From assembly GCA_020052975.1 (NCBI GenBank), contig JAGVOC010000363.1:1-17256 (forward strand): a stretch of DNA of 17,256 nucleotides, given 5' to 3'. The number at the start of each line of letters is the position of its first letter. Positions within the stretch are counted from its first letter, which is position 1. Source of the DNA: Desulfobacterales bacterium. GTDB lineage: Bacteria > Desulfobacterota > Desulfobacteria > Desulfobacterales > RPRI01. The translations under genes and the position numbers were made by a program. The notes beneath the pieces are model-generated. The model saw only the letters and a list, made by a program, of their open reading frames with translations, did no database searches and was not told the origin of the DNA. Positions 1 through 8,284 of this stretch are shown piece after piece.

Positions 1-103
1 GGATTTGATAACACCGATAGCGATGGAGACGGAGCTTCGGTTTGCGATAAGGGAAGGCGGCCGGACTGTTGGTGCGGGAGTAGTAAGCGAAATAATCGGA
101 TAA
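1..103 (+). CDS. tuf: Elongation factor Tu, C-terminal end (5' partial)
   Basis: Reading from base 2, 33 codons run to TAA at 101-103 and encode the final beta-barrel strand of EF-Tu, ending in [14 protein letters not shown], a signature of the EF-Tu C-terminus. EF-Tu is the GTPase that delivers aminoacyl-tRNA to the ribosomal A site. The rest of the gene lies upstream of the window. Only 15 nt separate its stop from rpsJ, so tuf and the S10 block are probably cotranscribed. That leaves no room for a long regulatory leader directly before rpsJ like the L4-controlled leader of the E. coli S10 operon. Confidence 0.96.
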   Translation, partial: DLITPIAMETELRFAIREGGRTVGAGVVSEIIG

Positions 104-118
104 AAAGAAAGATAACCT

Positions 119-430
119 ATGATAATGAACACCAAAATAAGAATCAAGCTTAAGGCTTATGATCATAAACTGCTGGATCAGTCGGCATCAGATATAGTTG
201 ATACCGCAAATAAGACCGGTGCAAAAGTTATTGGGCCTATTCCGCTGCCGACAATAAAAAATAAATATTGTGTTCTGCGATCTCCCCATATTGACAAAAA
301 GTCAAGGGAGCAGTTTGAGATGAGAACACATAAAAGACTTCTCGATATAATTGAGCCCACGCAGCAGACTGTTGATGCCCTGATGAAACTGGATCTTTCT
401 CCAGGAGTAGACGTTGAGATAAAACTGTAG
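119..430 (+). CDS. rpsJ: 30S ribosomal protein S10
   Basis: The 103-residue product matches S10 along its whole length, including the [14 protein letters not shown] start and the [19 protein letters not shown] segment. S10 sits in the 30S head and in many bacteria also partners NusB in transcription antitermination. Length equals the E. coli protein. Two nearby ATG codons (119 and 125) are possible. The downstream one would remove two residues, and neither has a strong Shine-Dalgarno sequence, so the exact start is uncertain. The gene opens the S10 block directly after tuf, and rplC follows within 20 nt. Confidence 0.98.
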   Translation: MIMNTKIRIKLKAYDHKLLDQSASDIVDTANKTGAKVIGPIPLPTIKNKYCVLRSPHIDKKSREQFEMRTHKRLLDIIEPTQQTVDALMKLDLSPGVDVEIKL

Positions 431-450
431 CATAGGGAATGGTAAGAGCC

Positions 451-1083
451 ATGAGTAGAGGATTGATAGGTAAAAAACTGGGGATGACGGTTGTATTCAC
501 CTCGGATGGGAAATATGTGCCTGTAACAGTTCTAAAGGTTGGGCCTTGCGTTGTAACCCAGATAAAAACTGATGAAACGGACGGATACAATGCGCTCCAG
601 CTCGGATTCGGCGAAAAAAGGAAATCACGCATGAAGAAGCCGGTTGAGGGTCATCTGAAGAAATCAGGACTTGAATCGTGCGAATGTCTGCGTGAGTTCA
701 CATCTGGAAACCCGGAGAATTACACGCCTGGCCAGGCAATCAATGTTGAAATATTCAATGTCGGAGACCGCGTTGATGTTGTCGGCACCACAAAGGGCAG
801 GGGTTTTGCCGGTGTAATCAAGCGCCACGGATTCAGCGGCGGAAGAAAAACCCATGGGAGTCACAGCCACAGAATTCCGGGTTCAATAGGTGCAAGCGCA
901 TGGCCTTCAAGGGTGATGAAAGGGAAAAAACTACCCGGCCATTACGGTTTTGAAAGGCAGACCATAAGAAATCTGGAGATAATTGATATAAGGCATCAGG
1001 ATAATCTGATTCTTGTAAAGGGAGCGGTTCCTGGCCCAAAGTCAAGCCTGATTTACTTGTGCAAGCCCAAAGTAACAAACTAA
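451..1083 (+). CDS. rplC: 50S ribosomal protein L3
   Basis: L3 is an early-assembly 50S protein whose long loop reaches toward the peptidyl-transferase centre. The product shows the family hallmarks [10 protein letters not shown] near the N-terminus and the GHGFSGG-like and [20 protein letters not shown] loop region in the middle. I place the start at ATG 451, giving 210 residues and the usual [12 protein letters not shown] start (E. coli L3 is 209). An in-frame ATG at 439 would add four residues but has an AGGGA almost touching it, which is too close to act as a ribosome binding site. A 66-nt gap with no clear signal separates it from rplD. Confidence 0.97.
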   Translation: MSRGLIGKKLGMTVVFTSDGKYVPVTVLKVGPCVVTQIKTDETDGYNALQLGFGEKRKSRMKKPVEGHLKKSGLESCECLREFTSGNPENYTPGQAINVEIFNVGDRVDVVGTTKGRGFAGVIKRHGFSGGRKTHGSHSHRIPGSIGASAWPSRVMKGKKLPGHYGFERQTIRNLEIIDIRHQDNLILVKGAVPGPKSSLIYLCKPKVTN

Positions 1084-1149
1084 ATAGATTTTTTATAAGA
1101 GCCCTGCTTTAAAAATGAGCCAACTAAAGTTAATATTTAGGACGAGATT

Positions 1150-1773
1150 ATGTCAATAATAGATGTTTTCAATACAAATGGAGATAAGGTTTCGCAGCTG
1201 GAGCTTGCAGACAGCATCTTCAATGTTCCTGTAAAACAAAGTGTGTTGCATGAAGTTGTTACCATGCAGCTGGCCTGCAGGCGAGCAGGAACCGCTTCCG
1301 TTAAACATCGCAGCGATGTAAAGGGGAGTACCAGAAAACTGTACAAACAGAAGGGAACAGGCAGGGCGCGCAGGGGAGATATCAAATCGCCATTGTTAAG
1401 AGGTGGCGGTTCCATTTTTGGACCCAACCCGAGATCGTATTCTTACAAAGTTCCCAAAAAAGTCAGAAAACAGGCTCTTAAAATGGCGTTGACCTGTAAA
1501 ATTCAGGAGAATAATCTTCTTGTACTTGACAAGCTTGAGCTTGAAGAAGCAAGAACAAAGGGTTTTGTGTCTGTTCTCGGCAACCTGCAAGTCAAAAAAG
1601 CATTGATTGTTACTGAATCTACAAATGAAAACCTTGAGCTTTCTTCGAGAAATATTCCCGATATCAAGGTAATGAGATGCGAAGGCCTGAATGTTTACGA
1701 TATCTTAAAATATGAGAAGCTGATTCTGCTTGAGCCTTCAATAAAGAGTATTGAAGGGAGGTTGCTGGTATGA
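1150..1773 (+). CDS. rplD: 50S ribosomal protein L4
   Basis: L4 is a primary 23S rRNA binder that lines the nascent-peptide exit tunnel with an extended basic loop. That loop is visible at about residues 45-100, with [28 protein letters not shown] and [13 protein letters not shown]. The length of 207 compares with 201 in E. coli. The gene ends in an ATGA overlap with rplW (4 nt), so the two are likely translationally coupled. In E. coli L4 represses its own operon; no matching leader is visible here, so that regulation cannot be assumed. Confidence 0.98.
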   Translation: MSIIDVFNTNGDKVSQLELADSIFNVPVKQSVLHEVVTMQLACRRAGTASVKHRSDVKGSTRKLYKQKGTGRARRGDIKSPLLRGGGSIFGPNPRSYSYKVPKKVRKQALKMALTCKIQENNLLVLDKLELEEARTKGFVSVLGNLQVKKALIVTESTNENLELSSRNIPDIKVMRCEGLNVYDILKYEKLILLEPSIKSIEGRLLV

Positions 1774-2057
1774 TCTGGTATGAAGTTATTAAAAGGCCTT
1801 TGATTACTGAAAAGAGCACGATACAAAAAGAATCTGCCAATCAGATAACTTTCGAAGTCGATCGCAAGGCCAACAGGGTTGAAATTAAAAAGGCGGTTGA
1901 GGGTATTTTCAAGGTAAAAGTTGCCAGTGTCAGAACACTACAGGTTATGGGAAAATTCAAACGCAGGGGCCGGATTCTCGGTAAGCGAAATGATTATAAG
2001 AAGGCTGTCGTCAGACTCATGCCCGGTGAGCGCATTGAATTTTTTGAAGGGGTATAG
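1770..2057 (+). CDS. rplW: 50S ribosomal protein L23
   Basis: L23 lies at the exit-tunnel mouth and forms the docking site for trigger factor and signal recognition particle. The 95-residue product has the typical start [14 protein letters not shown] and the central [17 protein letters not shown] segment. Its C-terminal half holds the basic loop [19 protein letters not shown]. It starts inside the rplD stop codon (ATGA), with GGGAGG 11-16 nt upstream inside rplD as the probable ribosome binding site. rplB follows after 17 nt. Confidence 0.98.
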   Translation: MIWYEVIKRPLITEKSTIQKESANQITFEVDRKANRVEIKKAVEGIFKVKVASVRTLQVMGKFKRRGRILGKRNDYKKAVVRLMPGERIEFFEGV

Positions 2058-2074
2058 AGATTTAGGAGCTTAAA

Positions 2075-2902
2075 ATGGCTGTAAAAAAAGTAAAACCTAC
2101 ATCTGCCGGAAGGCGTTTTCAGGTTTATTCATCATTTGAAGAAGTTACCAGCTCACAACCGGAAAAGAGCCTGATTAAAGCTTCCAGTAAAAGCGGAGGC
2201 CGTAATGTGCATGGACACATTACAAGCAGGCATATTGGTGGCGGAAGCAAGAGGCACTATAGGATAATTGACTTTAAGCGGGATAAAAGAGGGATACCTG
2301 CAAGGGTTGCATCAATTGAGTATGATCCCAACAGAAGCGCAAGAATCGCACTCCTTCATTATGTTGACGGAGAAAAAAGGTATATTCTTGCTCCTCTTAA
2401 TCTTTCTGTGGATGATACGGTAATGTCGGGTCCGGAAGCCGATATAAAGCCCGGAAATTCCTTGCCTTTGAGCAATATCCCCCTCGGTACGCATATACAC
2501 AATATAGAGCTTAAAGTTGGAAAAGGAGGACAGATTGTAAGAAGCGCAGGAACATTTGCCCAACTGATGGCGAAAGAGAACAAGTATGCGCTGATTAAGC
2601 TCCCGTCAGGTGAAGTGAGGATGGTCCTCCTGAATTGCTGCGCGACAATCGGTCAGCTTGGTAATGTCGTTCATGAAAATATTGCTCTCGGGAAAGCCGG
2701 GCGGAAGCGATGGCTTGGAAAGAGACCAAAAGTCAGGGGTGTTGCAATGAACCCCGTTGATCATCCGATGGGCGGCGGAGAAGGCCGGTCATCCGGCGGA
2801 CGGCATCCATGCAGTCCATGGGGTGTCCCGTCAAAAGGTTATAAAACCAGGAAGAACAAAAGAACCAGTTCATATATAGTTAAAAAGCGTACACAGAAAT
2901 AA
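2075..2902 (+). CDS. rplB: 50S ribosomal protein L2
   Basis: L2 is the most conserved 50S protein. It is needed for subunit association and tRNA binding and supports peptidyl transfer. The 275-residue product (E. coli 273) carries KPTSAGRR at the N-terminus, [21 protein letters not shown] at about 40-60 (in two runs) and the C-terminal loop [13 protein letters not shown] at about 226-238. The functionally important histidine (His229 in mature E. coli numbering) is present as His230. The nearby histidine two positions on (His231 in E. coli) is methionine here. A 57-nt gap containing a 9-bp inverted repeat separates the gene from rpsS. Confidence 0.98.
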   Translation: MAVKKVKPTSAGRRFQVYSSFEEVTSSQPEKSLIKASSKSGGRNVHGHITSRHIGGGSKRHYRIIDFKRDKRGIPARVASIEYDPNRSARIALLHYVDGEKRYILAPLNLSVDDTVMSGPEADIKPGNSLPLSNIPLGTHIHNIELKVGKGGQIVRSAGTFAQLMAKENKYALIKLPSGEVRMVLLNCCATIGQLGNVVHENIALGKAGRKRWLGKRPKVRGVAMNPVDHPMGGGEGRSSGGRHPCSPWGVPSKGYKTRKNKRTSSYIVKKRTQK

Positions 2903-2907
2903 ATTCG

Positions 2908-2943
2908 GACTTTATAGTTTATGGTTTTATAAAGTCGGTTTTT
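2908..2943 (+). other. Stem-loop between rplB and rpsS, weak terminator-like
   Basis: A perfect 9-bp inverted repeat, GACTTTATA (2908-2916) and TATAAAGTC (2928-2936), encloses an 11-nt loop and is followed by GG and five T residues (2939-2943). The form resembles a weak intrinsic terminator or attenuator, but the stem is AT-rich (7 of 9 pairs), so strong termination is unlikely. It sits 17-24 nt ahead of the rpsS start. It could tune expression of the genes after rplB or mark an mRNA processing site. The structure is seen directly; its role is inferred. Confidence 0.4.
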
Positions 2944-2959
2944 GTATTCAGGAGAATTT

Positions 2960-3241
2960 ATGCCAAGGTCGTTAAAAAAAGGTCCATACATTGAACCGAA
3001 GTTAATGAAGAAAATGTCGGCTATTCAAGAAAGCCGGGGAGCCAAAGTCGTAAAAACGTGGTCAAGGCGTTCGACGATTATTCCTGAAATGGTGGGGATT
3101 ACATTTGCAGTCCACAACGGGAAAAAATTCATTCCGGTCTTTATTTCAGAGAACATGGTCGGACATAAACTGGGAGAGTTTTCCCCAACGAGGACTTTTT
3201 ACGGACACGCGGGCGACAAGAAAACCAAACTGAAAAAGTAA
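2960..3241 (+). CDS. rpsS: 30S ribosomal protein S19
   Basis: S19 forms a complex with S13 in the 30S head near the A and P sites. The product from ATG 2960 is 93 residues (E. coli 92) and begins [14 protein letters not shown], the usual family start, with [16 protein letters not shown] near the C-terminus. The reading frame stays open upstream to a TTG at 2942, but AGGAG at 2950-2954 lies five bases before ATG 2960 and decides the start. rplV follows after 25 nt. Confidence 0.98.
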   Translation: MPRSLKKGPYIEPKLMKKMSAIQESRGAKVVKTWSRRSTIIPEMVGITFAVHNGKKFIPVFISENMVGHKLGEFSPTRTFYGHAGDKKTKLKK

Positions 3242-3266
3242 GGATATAGAAAAGGGAATATTTGCT

Positions 3267-3608
3267 ATGGAGGTTAAGGCTTTAGCAAGATATATACGCA
3301 TTTCTCCTCAGAAAGTCCAAAAACTTATAGGGGCTGTTAAGGGGAAAAAGGTTGAAACAGCTTTGAACGAGCTGAAATTCATGCCGTTAAAAGCGGCTGG
3401 AATAGTTGGGAAGGTGATAAGGTCGGCCGTTGCGAATGCGAATCAGAATCCTGACATAGATGTTGATTCTCTGGTAATCCGAAATATCATTGCAAATCAA
3501 GGTCCGGTATTGAAGCGCTTTGCGGCAAGGGCACGCGGCAGGGGGACCCGTATATTGAAAAAGACTACACATATAACAGTCATTTTGGCTGACGGATCGG
3601 TGAAATAG
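3267..3608 (+). CDS. rplV: 50S ribosomal protein L22
   Basis: L22 binds all domains of 23S rRNA, and its beta-hairpin lines the exit tunnel, where tunnel changes can alter macrolide response. The 113-residue product (E. coli 110) has the N-terminal motif [12 protein letters not shown]. The hairpin region [20 protein letters not shown] spans about residues 80-99. It is followed by the closing strand THITVIL. It lies 25 nt after rpsS and 12 nt before rpsC, within the S10 block. Confidence 0.98.
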   Translation: MEVKALARYIRISPQKVQKLIGAVKGKKVETALNELKFMPLKAAGIVGKVIRSAVANANQNPDIDVDSLVIRNIIANQGPVLKRFAARARGRGTRILKKTTHITVILADGSVK

Positions 3609-3620
3609 GGAGGTAAAAGC

Positions 3621-4274
3621 TTGGGCCAGAAAGTAAATCCGATAGGATTGAGATTGGGTATAATTAAATCATGGGATTCAAAATGGTATGCCGGCAAGAA
3701 TTATGCGGATTATATACTCGAGGATTACAATATCCGGAAGTACTTGAATAAGAAGCTCGGCCATGCCGGGATTTCCAGGATTGAAATCGAAAGATCATCC
3801 AAGCGGGTAAGGCTCCGGATTTTTGCATCAAGACCAGGAATTATCATAGGCAAGAAAGGCTCTGAAATACTCATTCTGAAGCAGGAACTTGAGAAGCAGA
3901 TATCTCATGAAGTCATGATCGATATTCAGGAAGTAAGGAAACCCGAAATAGATGCCAAGCTTATAGCCGAAAGTGTTGCCCAGCAGATTATCAAGAGAGT
4001 CGCCTTCCGGAGAGCCATGAAGCGCGGTGTTGCATCTGCGATGAGGTTCGGCGCAATGGGTGTGAAGATAATATGCTCCGGCCGCTTGGGCGGAGCGGAA
4101 ATGGCAAGAAGAGAATGGTATCGTGAAGGCCGCGTACCACTGCATACTTTGAGGGCGGATATAGATTATGGTTTTACCGAAGCTCTTACTACGTACGGCA
4201 TTATAGGCATCAAGGTTTTTGTTTTTAAGGGAGAGATTCTTAAAAAGGATCAATTAGAAGCGGCTGCCAGATAG
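3621..4274 (+). CDS. rpsC: 30S ribosomal protein S3
   Basis: S3 forms part of the mRNA entry site and helps unwind mRNA structure. The product starts [13 protein letters not shown], holds a type II KH domain with the GXXG loop GKKG at about residues 77-80, and has the C-terminal domain with [23 protein letters not shown] (given here as one region, roughly 151-173). Its 217 residues are shorter than the 233 of E. coli because the C-terminal tail is short. The start is TTG 3621, supported by GGGAGG about eight bases upstream and by the exact family N-terminus. It is one of five 30S genes here that start with TTG. Confidence 0.97.
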   Translation: MGQKVNPIGLRLGIIKSWDSKWYAGKNYADYILEDYNIRKYLNKKLGHAGISRIEIERSSKRVRLRIFASRPGIIIGKKGSEILILKQELEKQISHEVMIDIQEVRKPEIDAKLIAESVAQQIIKRVAFRRAMKRGVASAMRFGAMGVKIICSGRLGGAEMARREWYREGRVPLHTLRADIDYGFTEALTTYGIIGIKVFVFKGEILKKDQLEAAAR

Positions 4275-4294
4275 CCGGCGGGAGAGAAAAGTAA

Positions 4295-4708
4295 ATGCTT
4301 AGTCCCAAAAAAGTTAAATATAGAAAACAGCAAAAAGGAAGAATGAAGGGTTTGGCCAGCCGGGGCTCAAGTCTGAACTTTGGTGAATACGGGTTGCAGG
4401 CTCTCGAATGTGGCGCAGTCAGCGCCAAGGAAATTGAGGCTGCCCGTATCGCCATGACCCGCCATGTAAAAAGAGGCGGTAAGCTGTGGATAAGAATATT
4501 TCCGGATAAGCCGTTTACGAAAAAACCTGCTGAAGTCAGAATGGGAAAAGGTAAAGGCGCGCCTGAAGGTTGGGTTGCGATAGTCCGTCCGGGTAAAATT
4601 CTCTATGAGATGGAAGGTGTCTCGAAGGAGCTTGCCAGGGAAGCCCTCAGGCTAGCGTCCCACAAACTTTCAATTAAGACCAAATTTGTTGACAGGAGCA
4701 ATATATAA
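4295..4708 (+). CDS. rplP: 50S ribosomal protein L16
   Basis: L16 is a late-assembly 50S protein near the A-site tRNA and the peptidyl-transferase centre. The 137-residue product (E. coli 136) starts [19 protein letters not shown] and has the central region [20 protein letters not shown] and the [12 protein letters not shown] segment. The gene ends one base before the rpmC ATG, and the rpmC ribosome binding site lies within its last codons. That favours translational coupling. Confidence 0.98.
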   Translation: MLSPKKVKYRKQQKGRMKGLASRGSSLNFGEYGLQALECGAVSAKEIEAARIAMTRHVKRGGKLWIRIFPDKPFTKKPAEVRMGKGKGAPEGWVAIVRPGKILYEMEGVSKELAREALRLASHKLSIKTKFVDRSNI

Positions 4709-4709
4709 T

Positions 4710-4913
4710 ATGAAAGCGAGTGAGATTAGAGAGTTAAACCAGGATGAGAGGCTTAGAAAGTTAAGTGAGTTGACCGAGGGCCTTTTTAATCTGCGTTTTC
4801 AGCACGGGGCCGGTCAGCTGGAAAGTCCCAAGAAGATAGAGCAGGCCAAACATGAGATCGCAAGATTAAAGACCATTATTCAAGAATTTAAACTCAATAA
4901 AAATAAAGAATAA
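4710..4913 (+). CDS. rpmC: 50S ribosomal protein L29
   Basis: L29 is a small two-helix protein at the exit-tunnel rim beside L23. From ATG 4710 the product is 67 residues (E. coli 63), starting [13 protein letters not shown] and containing [16 protein letters not shown], a family signature. The frame is open upstream to TTG 4686, but that would add eight residues lying inside rplP. AGGAG at 4694-4698 serves ATG 4710, although its 11-base spacing is longer than usual. rpsQ starts 8 nt after the stop. Confidence 0.97.
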   Translation: MKASEIRELNQDERLRKLSELTEGLFNLRFQHGAGQLESPKKIEQAKHEIARLKTIIQEFKLNKNKE

Positions 4914-4921
4914 TTGCTGCC

Positions 4922-5179
4922 ATGAATAATATTGGAATGAAAAGACAAGTAGTTGGAACGGTTGTAAGCGACAAGATGGATAAAACTGTTGTTGTTCAGG
5001 TCGAAAGACTGGTCAAGCACAAGTTTTATCATAAATATATCAGAAGACAGACGAAGTTTTCAGCTCATGACGAAGAGAATTCTTGCAAGATCGGGGATAA
5101 GGTTTTGATTACAGAATCGAGGCCTCTCAGCAAGACAAAAAAATGGCGTGTCAGCAAGATAGTAGAGAAAGCTGTTTGA
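4922..5179 (+). CDS. rpsQ: 30S ribosomal protein S17
   Basis: S17 is an OB-fold primary binder of 16S rRNA in the 30S body. The 85-residue product (E. coli 84) shows [20 protein letters not shown] and the C-terminal [20 protein letters not shown], both typical. No good Shine-Dalgarno precedes ATG 4922. An alternative ATG at 4937 would shorten the protein by five residues, so the N-terminus is not firmly set. In E. coli this gene closes the S10 operon; here rplN follows after only 21 nt, with no terminator between the blocks. Confidence 0.97.
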   Translation: MNNIGMKRQVVGTVVSDKMDKTVVVQVERLVKHKFYHKYIRRQTKFSAHDEENSCKIGDKVLITESRPLSKTKKWRVSKIVEKAV

Positions 5180-5200
5180 TATTTAAAGGGAATTAAGAAA

Positions 5201-5569
5201 ATGATTCAGGCAGAGACGAGATTGACGGTAGCAGATAATTCCGGCGCAAAGGTTGTTTATTGCATTAAAGTGCTTGGTGGTTCGAGAAGGCGTTATGCAA
5301 GTGTCGGCGATATTATTGTCGTTTCCGTAAAAGAAGCGATTCCTAACGCAAAGGTAAAAAAAGGTGAGGTACTGAAAGCGGTTGTTGTCCGTACCAAAAA
5401 AGAAATAAGAAGAACTGACGGATCTTTTATAAGGTTTGATGATAATTCGGCCGTTTTGATTACACCCAATAAAGAACCGATCGGAACGCGAATTTTCGGG
5501 CCTGTTGCGAGAGAACTCAGGGCAAAAAGATTTATGAAAATCATTTCGCTGGCCCCGGAAGTATTATAG
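5201..5569 (+). CDS. rplN: 50S ribosomal protein L14
   Basis: L14 lies on the 50S face that contacts the 30S subunit, and in many bacteria it binds the silencing factor RsfS. The 122-residue product (E. coli 123) starts [17 protein letters not shown] and contains [20 protein letters not shown] and [13 protein letters not shown], all family hallmarks. It opens the spc block. AAAGGGA upstream is the probable ribosome binding site. The close spacing to rpsQ suggests the S10 and spc blocks are one transcription unit here. Confidence 0.98.
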   Translation: MIQAETRLTVADNSGAKVVYCIKVLGGSRRRYASVGDIIVVSVKEAIPNAKVKKGEVLKAVVVRTKKEIRRTDGSFIRFDDNSAVLITPNKEPIGTRIFGPVARELRAKRFMKIISLAPEVL

Positions 5570-5597
5570 CTTAATCCCGATTGTGGAGAACTGGTTT

Positions 5598-5933
5598 ATG
5601 ATTGAAAATAAATGTCATATAAAGATCAAGAAGGACGACAAGGTAAAAGTAATTACCGGCAAGGATAAGGGAAAAGTCGGCAAGGTTGTCAGGGTTATAA
5701 GAAAAGACAACAGAATCCTTGTTGAAAGTGTTAATATAGTGAAACGGCATACAAAACCATCTGCCAAGAACAGGCAGGGTGGAATTGTTGCCGGTGAAGC
5801 CTCAATCCATGTGTCCAATGTCATGTTGATGTGTAACAAGTGCATTAAGCCTGTTCGCATTAAGATGCAAACGCTGGAGAATGGAAAAAAAGCTCGCGTC
5901 TGCCGCAAGTGCAGCGAAGTAATAGATAAATAG
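5598..5933 (+). CDS. rplX: 50S ribosomal protein L24, zinc-ribbon form
   Basis: L24 starts 50S assembly and later sits near the exit tunnel. The KOW motif is visible near residues 12-38 (KKDDKVKVITGKDKGKVGKV). The C-terminal part carries Cys79, Cys82, Cys102 and Cys105 (CNKC and CRKC), so this is the four-cysteine form that probably binds zinc; the 104-residue E. coli protein lacks these cysteines. I start at ATG 5598 (111 residues), because GGAG at 5585-5588 serves it. A GTG at 5583 is also in frame and would add five residues. Confidence 0.96.
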   Translation: MIENKCHIKIKKDDKVKVITGKDKGKVGKVVRVIRKDNRILVESVNIVKRHTKPSAKNRQGGIVAGEASIHVSNVMLMCNKCIKPVRIKMQTLENGKKARVCRKCSEVIDK

Positions 5934-5970
5934 CATTAGATAGAGGTTCGGGGTTTTTGAAAGGAATATA

Positions 5971-6510
5971 ATGGCACGGCTTAAAAATTATTATGACAAA
6001 GAGGTTGTTCCAGGGCTGATAGACGCCTTTAAGTATAAAAATGCAATGCAGGTCCCGAAGCTTGATAAAATCGTTCTGAATATAGGGCTGGGAGAGGCAA
6101 TTCATAATATTAAATTGCTTGATTCTGCTGTAGAGGAGCTGAAAATGGTAGCAGGGCAGAAGCCTGTTATTACCAGGTCAAAAAAGTCTATCGCTGCTTT
6201 TAAGCTCAGGATCGGCATGCCTATCGGGTGCATGGTTACGCTCCGGCATAAGCGAATGTACGATTTTTTTGATAAGCTTGTTAACATAACGCTTCCGAGA
6301 GTAAGGGATTTCAGAGGCATTTCAGGAAAAGCTTTTGATGGGTATGGTAACTATACACTTGGAATAAAAGAACATATTATTTTCCCCGAGATTGATTACG
6401 ATAAGATTGAAAAGATCAAAGGGATGAATATATGCGTTGTAACAACAGCTAAAAATGATGAAGAGGGAAAAGAGCTTTTAAAGCTTCTTGGAATGCCGTT
6501 TAAGAATTAA
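5971..6510 (+). CDS. rplE: 50S ribosomal protein L5
   Basis: L5 binds 5S rRNA together with L18 and contacts P-site tRNA and the 30S head. The 179-residue product has the same length as E. coli L5. It contains [35 protein letters not shown] and IGCMVTLR in the expected order, and ends in the family's usual hydrophobic tail GMPFKN. AAAGGA lies about five to ten bases before the ATG. A GC-rich hairpin begins within the stop codon. Confidence 0.98.
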   Translation: MARLKNYYDKEVVPGLIDAFKYKNAMQVPKLDKIVLNIGLGEAIHNIKLLDSAVEELKMVAGQKPVITRSKKSIAAFKLRIGMPIGCMVTLRHKRMYDFFDKLVNITLPRVRDFRGISGKAFDGYGNYTLGIKEHIIFPEIDYDKIEKIKGMNICVVTTAKNDEEGKELLKLLGMPFKN

Positions 6511-6530
6511 TCCGCCTGGGCGGATTTATT
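6509..6530 (+). other. Hairpin immediately after rplE, terminator-like
   Basis: A perfect 7-bp stem, AATCCGC (6509-6515) and GCGGATT (6520-6526), with a CTGG tetraloop starts in the rplE stop codon and is followed by a short T-rich run (TATT). It is the most compact stable-looking stem inside the ribosomal cluster. The T tract is short, so it is more likely a partial attenuator or an mRNA stability or processing element than a full terminator. rpsN follows about 50 nt later. The structure is directly visible; its role is inferred. Confidence 0.45.
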
Positions 6531-6578
6531 GAAAAATTTATTCAAGACCCTATGTGAAGAGTTCATAAGGAGGATGAT

Positions 6579-6764
6579 TTGGCGAAGCAATCGCTTAGAA
6601 ATAAGGCTTTAAGAAAACCCAAATTCAGTGTCAGGGCTTATAACAGATGCCCTATATGCGGCAGGCCTCGGGCATTTATAAGAAAATTTGGAATTTGCCG
6701 TATTTGTTTTAGAAATCTTGCCTCATCGGGCAAACTTCCTGGGGTTATTAAATCCAGCTGGTAA
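6579..6764 (+). CDS. rpsN: 30S ribosomal protein S14, type Z (zinc-binding)
   Basis: This is the short 61-residue S14, which packs in the 30S head with S3 and S10. Zinc ligands Cys24, Cys27, Cys40 and Cys43 form two CxxC pairs (CPIC and CRIC), typical of the C+ form. The long zinc-free form, such as E. coli S14, has 101 residues. The start is TTG 6579, with a full AAGGAGG at 6567-6573 five bases upstream. The order rplE-rpsN-rpsH is the standard spc order. Confidence 0.98.
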   Translation: MAKQSLRNKALRKPKFSVRAYNRCPICGRPRAFIRKFGICRICFRNLASSGKLPGVIKSSW

Positions 6765-6841
6765 CGTATTGTATTTTATGCTGGCTTTATTTATATAGTT
6801 TATAACTAATTTGAGAAGGTTATAGCAGATCGGAGAAAAGA

Positions 6842-7240
6842 ATGGCAATCAGTGATCCAATTGCGGATATGTTGACTCGGATAAGAAATGCCGGAAAGGC
6901 AAAATTCAACAGTGTTGATATTCCAGGGTCCAAATTAAAGATAGAACTGGCCAAGGTGTTGAAGAATGAAGGATATATAAAGAATTATAAATTCCTCAAA
7001 GACAACAAACAGGGTATTTTAAGAGTCTACCTTAAGTATGGCCAGGGACATGCAAGCGCTATTTACGGTATCGAAAGAGCGAGCAGACCGGGGCGAAGAC
7101 AATACGTAAAGAGTAAAGACCTGAAACCGGTATATAGCGGTATGGGCGTTGCTGTTTTGTCTACTTCAAAAGGCGTAATGACGGACAAGAGAGCTGTTAA
7201 GGAAAAATTGGGAGGAGAAGTCCTCTGTAAGCTTTGGTAA
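6842..7240 (+). CDS. rpsH: 30S ribosomal protein S8
   Basis: S8 binds the central domain of 16S rRNA early in assembly, and in E. coli it represses the spc operon at the rplE start. The 132-residue product (E. coli 130) begins AISDPIADMLTRIRNA and contains RASRPGRRQYV and the closing GVAVLSTSKGVMTDKRA region. ATG 6842 follows CGGAGAAAAGA. The 77-nt AT-rich gap upstream holds only a weak promoter-like pair (TTGTAT at 6769, TATATA at 6792), which I do not call as a feature. Confidence 0.98.
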   Translation: MAISDPIADMLTRIRNAGKAKFNSVDIPGSKLKIELAKVLKNEGYIKNYKFLKDNKQGILRVYLKYGQGHASAIYGIERASRPGRRQYVKSKDLKPVYSGMGVAVLSTSKGVMTDKRAVKEKLGGEVLCKLW

Positions 7241-7257
7241 TAATATAGGAGCTATAG

Positions 7258-7797
7258 ATGTCTCGAGTAGGAAAAAAACCGATTCAGATTCCAGATAAAA
7301 CCAAGATATCATATGCCGACAGGCTGATAACCGTTCAGGGAGAAAAAGGCTCACTTTCCGATATGGTCCATCCGTCCGTGGAATTGAATATTAAAGACGG
7401 CATTATAACGGTTTCAACATTATCTGATGATATTTCCTCGAAAGCCCTGCAGGGACTCACGAGGAGTCTTGTTAACAATATGATAATAGGTGTAAACAAG
7501 GGATTTGAGCGTATTCTTGAAATAAACGGTATCGGATACAGGGCTGAGCTTAAAGGTAACAGCCTGGTGTTAAATCTCGGTTTTTCTCACCCGGTAACTT
7601 ATGCTCTTCCGGCCGGCATTAATGCAACAGTTGAAAAAAATACTGTTATAAAACTTTCCGGAATTGATAAGGAGAAGCTCGGTCTGGCGGCTGCAACAAT
7701 AAGAAGGTTAAAACCACCCGAACCCTACAAGGGAAAAGGAATTAAATACGCAGAGGAGCGTATACAGAAGAAGGCCGGAAAAACGGGCACAAAATAA
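7258..7797 (+). CDS. rplF: 50S ribosomal protein L6
   Basis: L6 lies near the factor-binding site of the 50S subunit, close to the sarcin-ricin loop. The 179-residue product (E. coli 177) starts MSRVGKKPIQIP and has two repeated alpha/beta domains. Its second domain carries the signature KPPEPYKGKGIKYAEE near the C-terminus. AGGAG lies a few bases before ATG 7258. An 85-nt gap before rplR holds only a weak, widely spaced 6-bp inverted repeat. Confidence 0.98.
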   Translation: MSRVGKKPIQIPDKTKISYADRLITVQGEKGSLSDMVHPSVELNIKDGIITVSTLSDDISSKALQGLTRSLVNNMIIGVNKGFERILEINGIGYRAELKGNSLVLNLGFSHPVTYALPAGINATVEKNTVIKLSGIDKEKLGLAAATIRRLKPPEPYKGKGIKYAEERIQKKAGKTGTK

Positions 7798-7882
7798 TTA
7801 GCGAGTTACCTGTTACGATTTTGATGATTAAAGAAATTGCGGTTTCGATCTCATAATCGTTGATTAAATAAGGAAAAATTAT

Positions 7883-8254
7883 ATGGGGTCAGTAAATATT
7901 AAAAGTCAGGCGCGTTTGAAGAGAAAAGTAAGAATAAGAAAAAAACTTGTTGGCACAAAAGATCGTCCAAGGTTATGTGTCTTTAGAAGTGCAAAACATA
8001 TTTATGCCCAGGTAATTGATGATACAAGTGGACATACGCTGGCTACAGCATCAAGCACCGAAAAGACAGTAAAAGATCAGGCTGGTGAAGCCGTGAAGAA
8101 AAAAGCCGTTGCAAGCCTGGTGGGAAAAGTTCTGGCAGAGCGCGTAATTGAAAAAGGGTATAAGAAGGTCGTTTTTGACCGTAACGGGTTTTTGTATCAC
8201 GGGCGTGTTAAGGCTGTGTCAGATGGCGCTCGTGAAGCAGGTTTGGATTTTTAG
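7883..8254 (+). CDS. rplR: 50S ribosomal protein L18
   Basis: L18 binds 5S rRNA and, with L5, builds the central protuberance. The 123-residue product (E. coli 117) has the basic N-terminal arm [21 protein letters not shown] (residues about 11-31, given as a region) and the core [13 protein letters not shown]. It ends [19 protein letters not shown] followed by AREAG, the family end motif. AAGGA about eight bases upstream serves ATG 7883. rpsE follows after 30 nt. Confidence 0.98.
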   Translation: MGSVNIKSQARLKRKVRIRKKLVGTKDRPRLCVFRSAKHIYAQVIDDTSGHTLATASSTEKTVKDQAGEAVKKKAVASLVGKVLAERVIEKGYKKVVFDRNGFLYHGRVKAVSDGAREAGLDF

Positions 8255-8284
8255 TCTTTTATTATAGGTTAAGGAGGCAGGCCC

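Noticed and set aside
104..118. L4-type regulatory leader before rpsJ
   Set aside because: Only 15 nt lie between tuf and rpsJ, too short for such a leader.
2942..2959. Upstream TTG start for rpsS
   Set aside because: The extension covers the AGGAG that serves ATG 2960, and the family start matches ATG 2960.
4686..4709. Upstream TTG start for rpmC
   Set aside because: It lies inside rplP, adds residues not seen in L29 and has no ribosome binding site.
5583..5597. GTG start for rplX
   Set aside because: The GTG overlaps the GGAG that best serves ATG 5598; still possible but less likely.
6769..6797. Promoter-like pair TTGTAT and TATATA with 17-base spacing before rpsH
   Set aside because: Only three of six -35 bases and four of six -10 bases match, in strongly AT-rich DNA; not enough to call.
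7815..7860. Inverted repeat ACGATT/AATCGT in the rplF-rplR gap
   Set aside because: Six base pairs with a 34-nt loop in AT-rich sequence is expected by chance.
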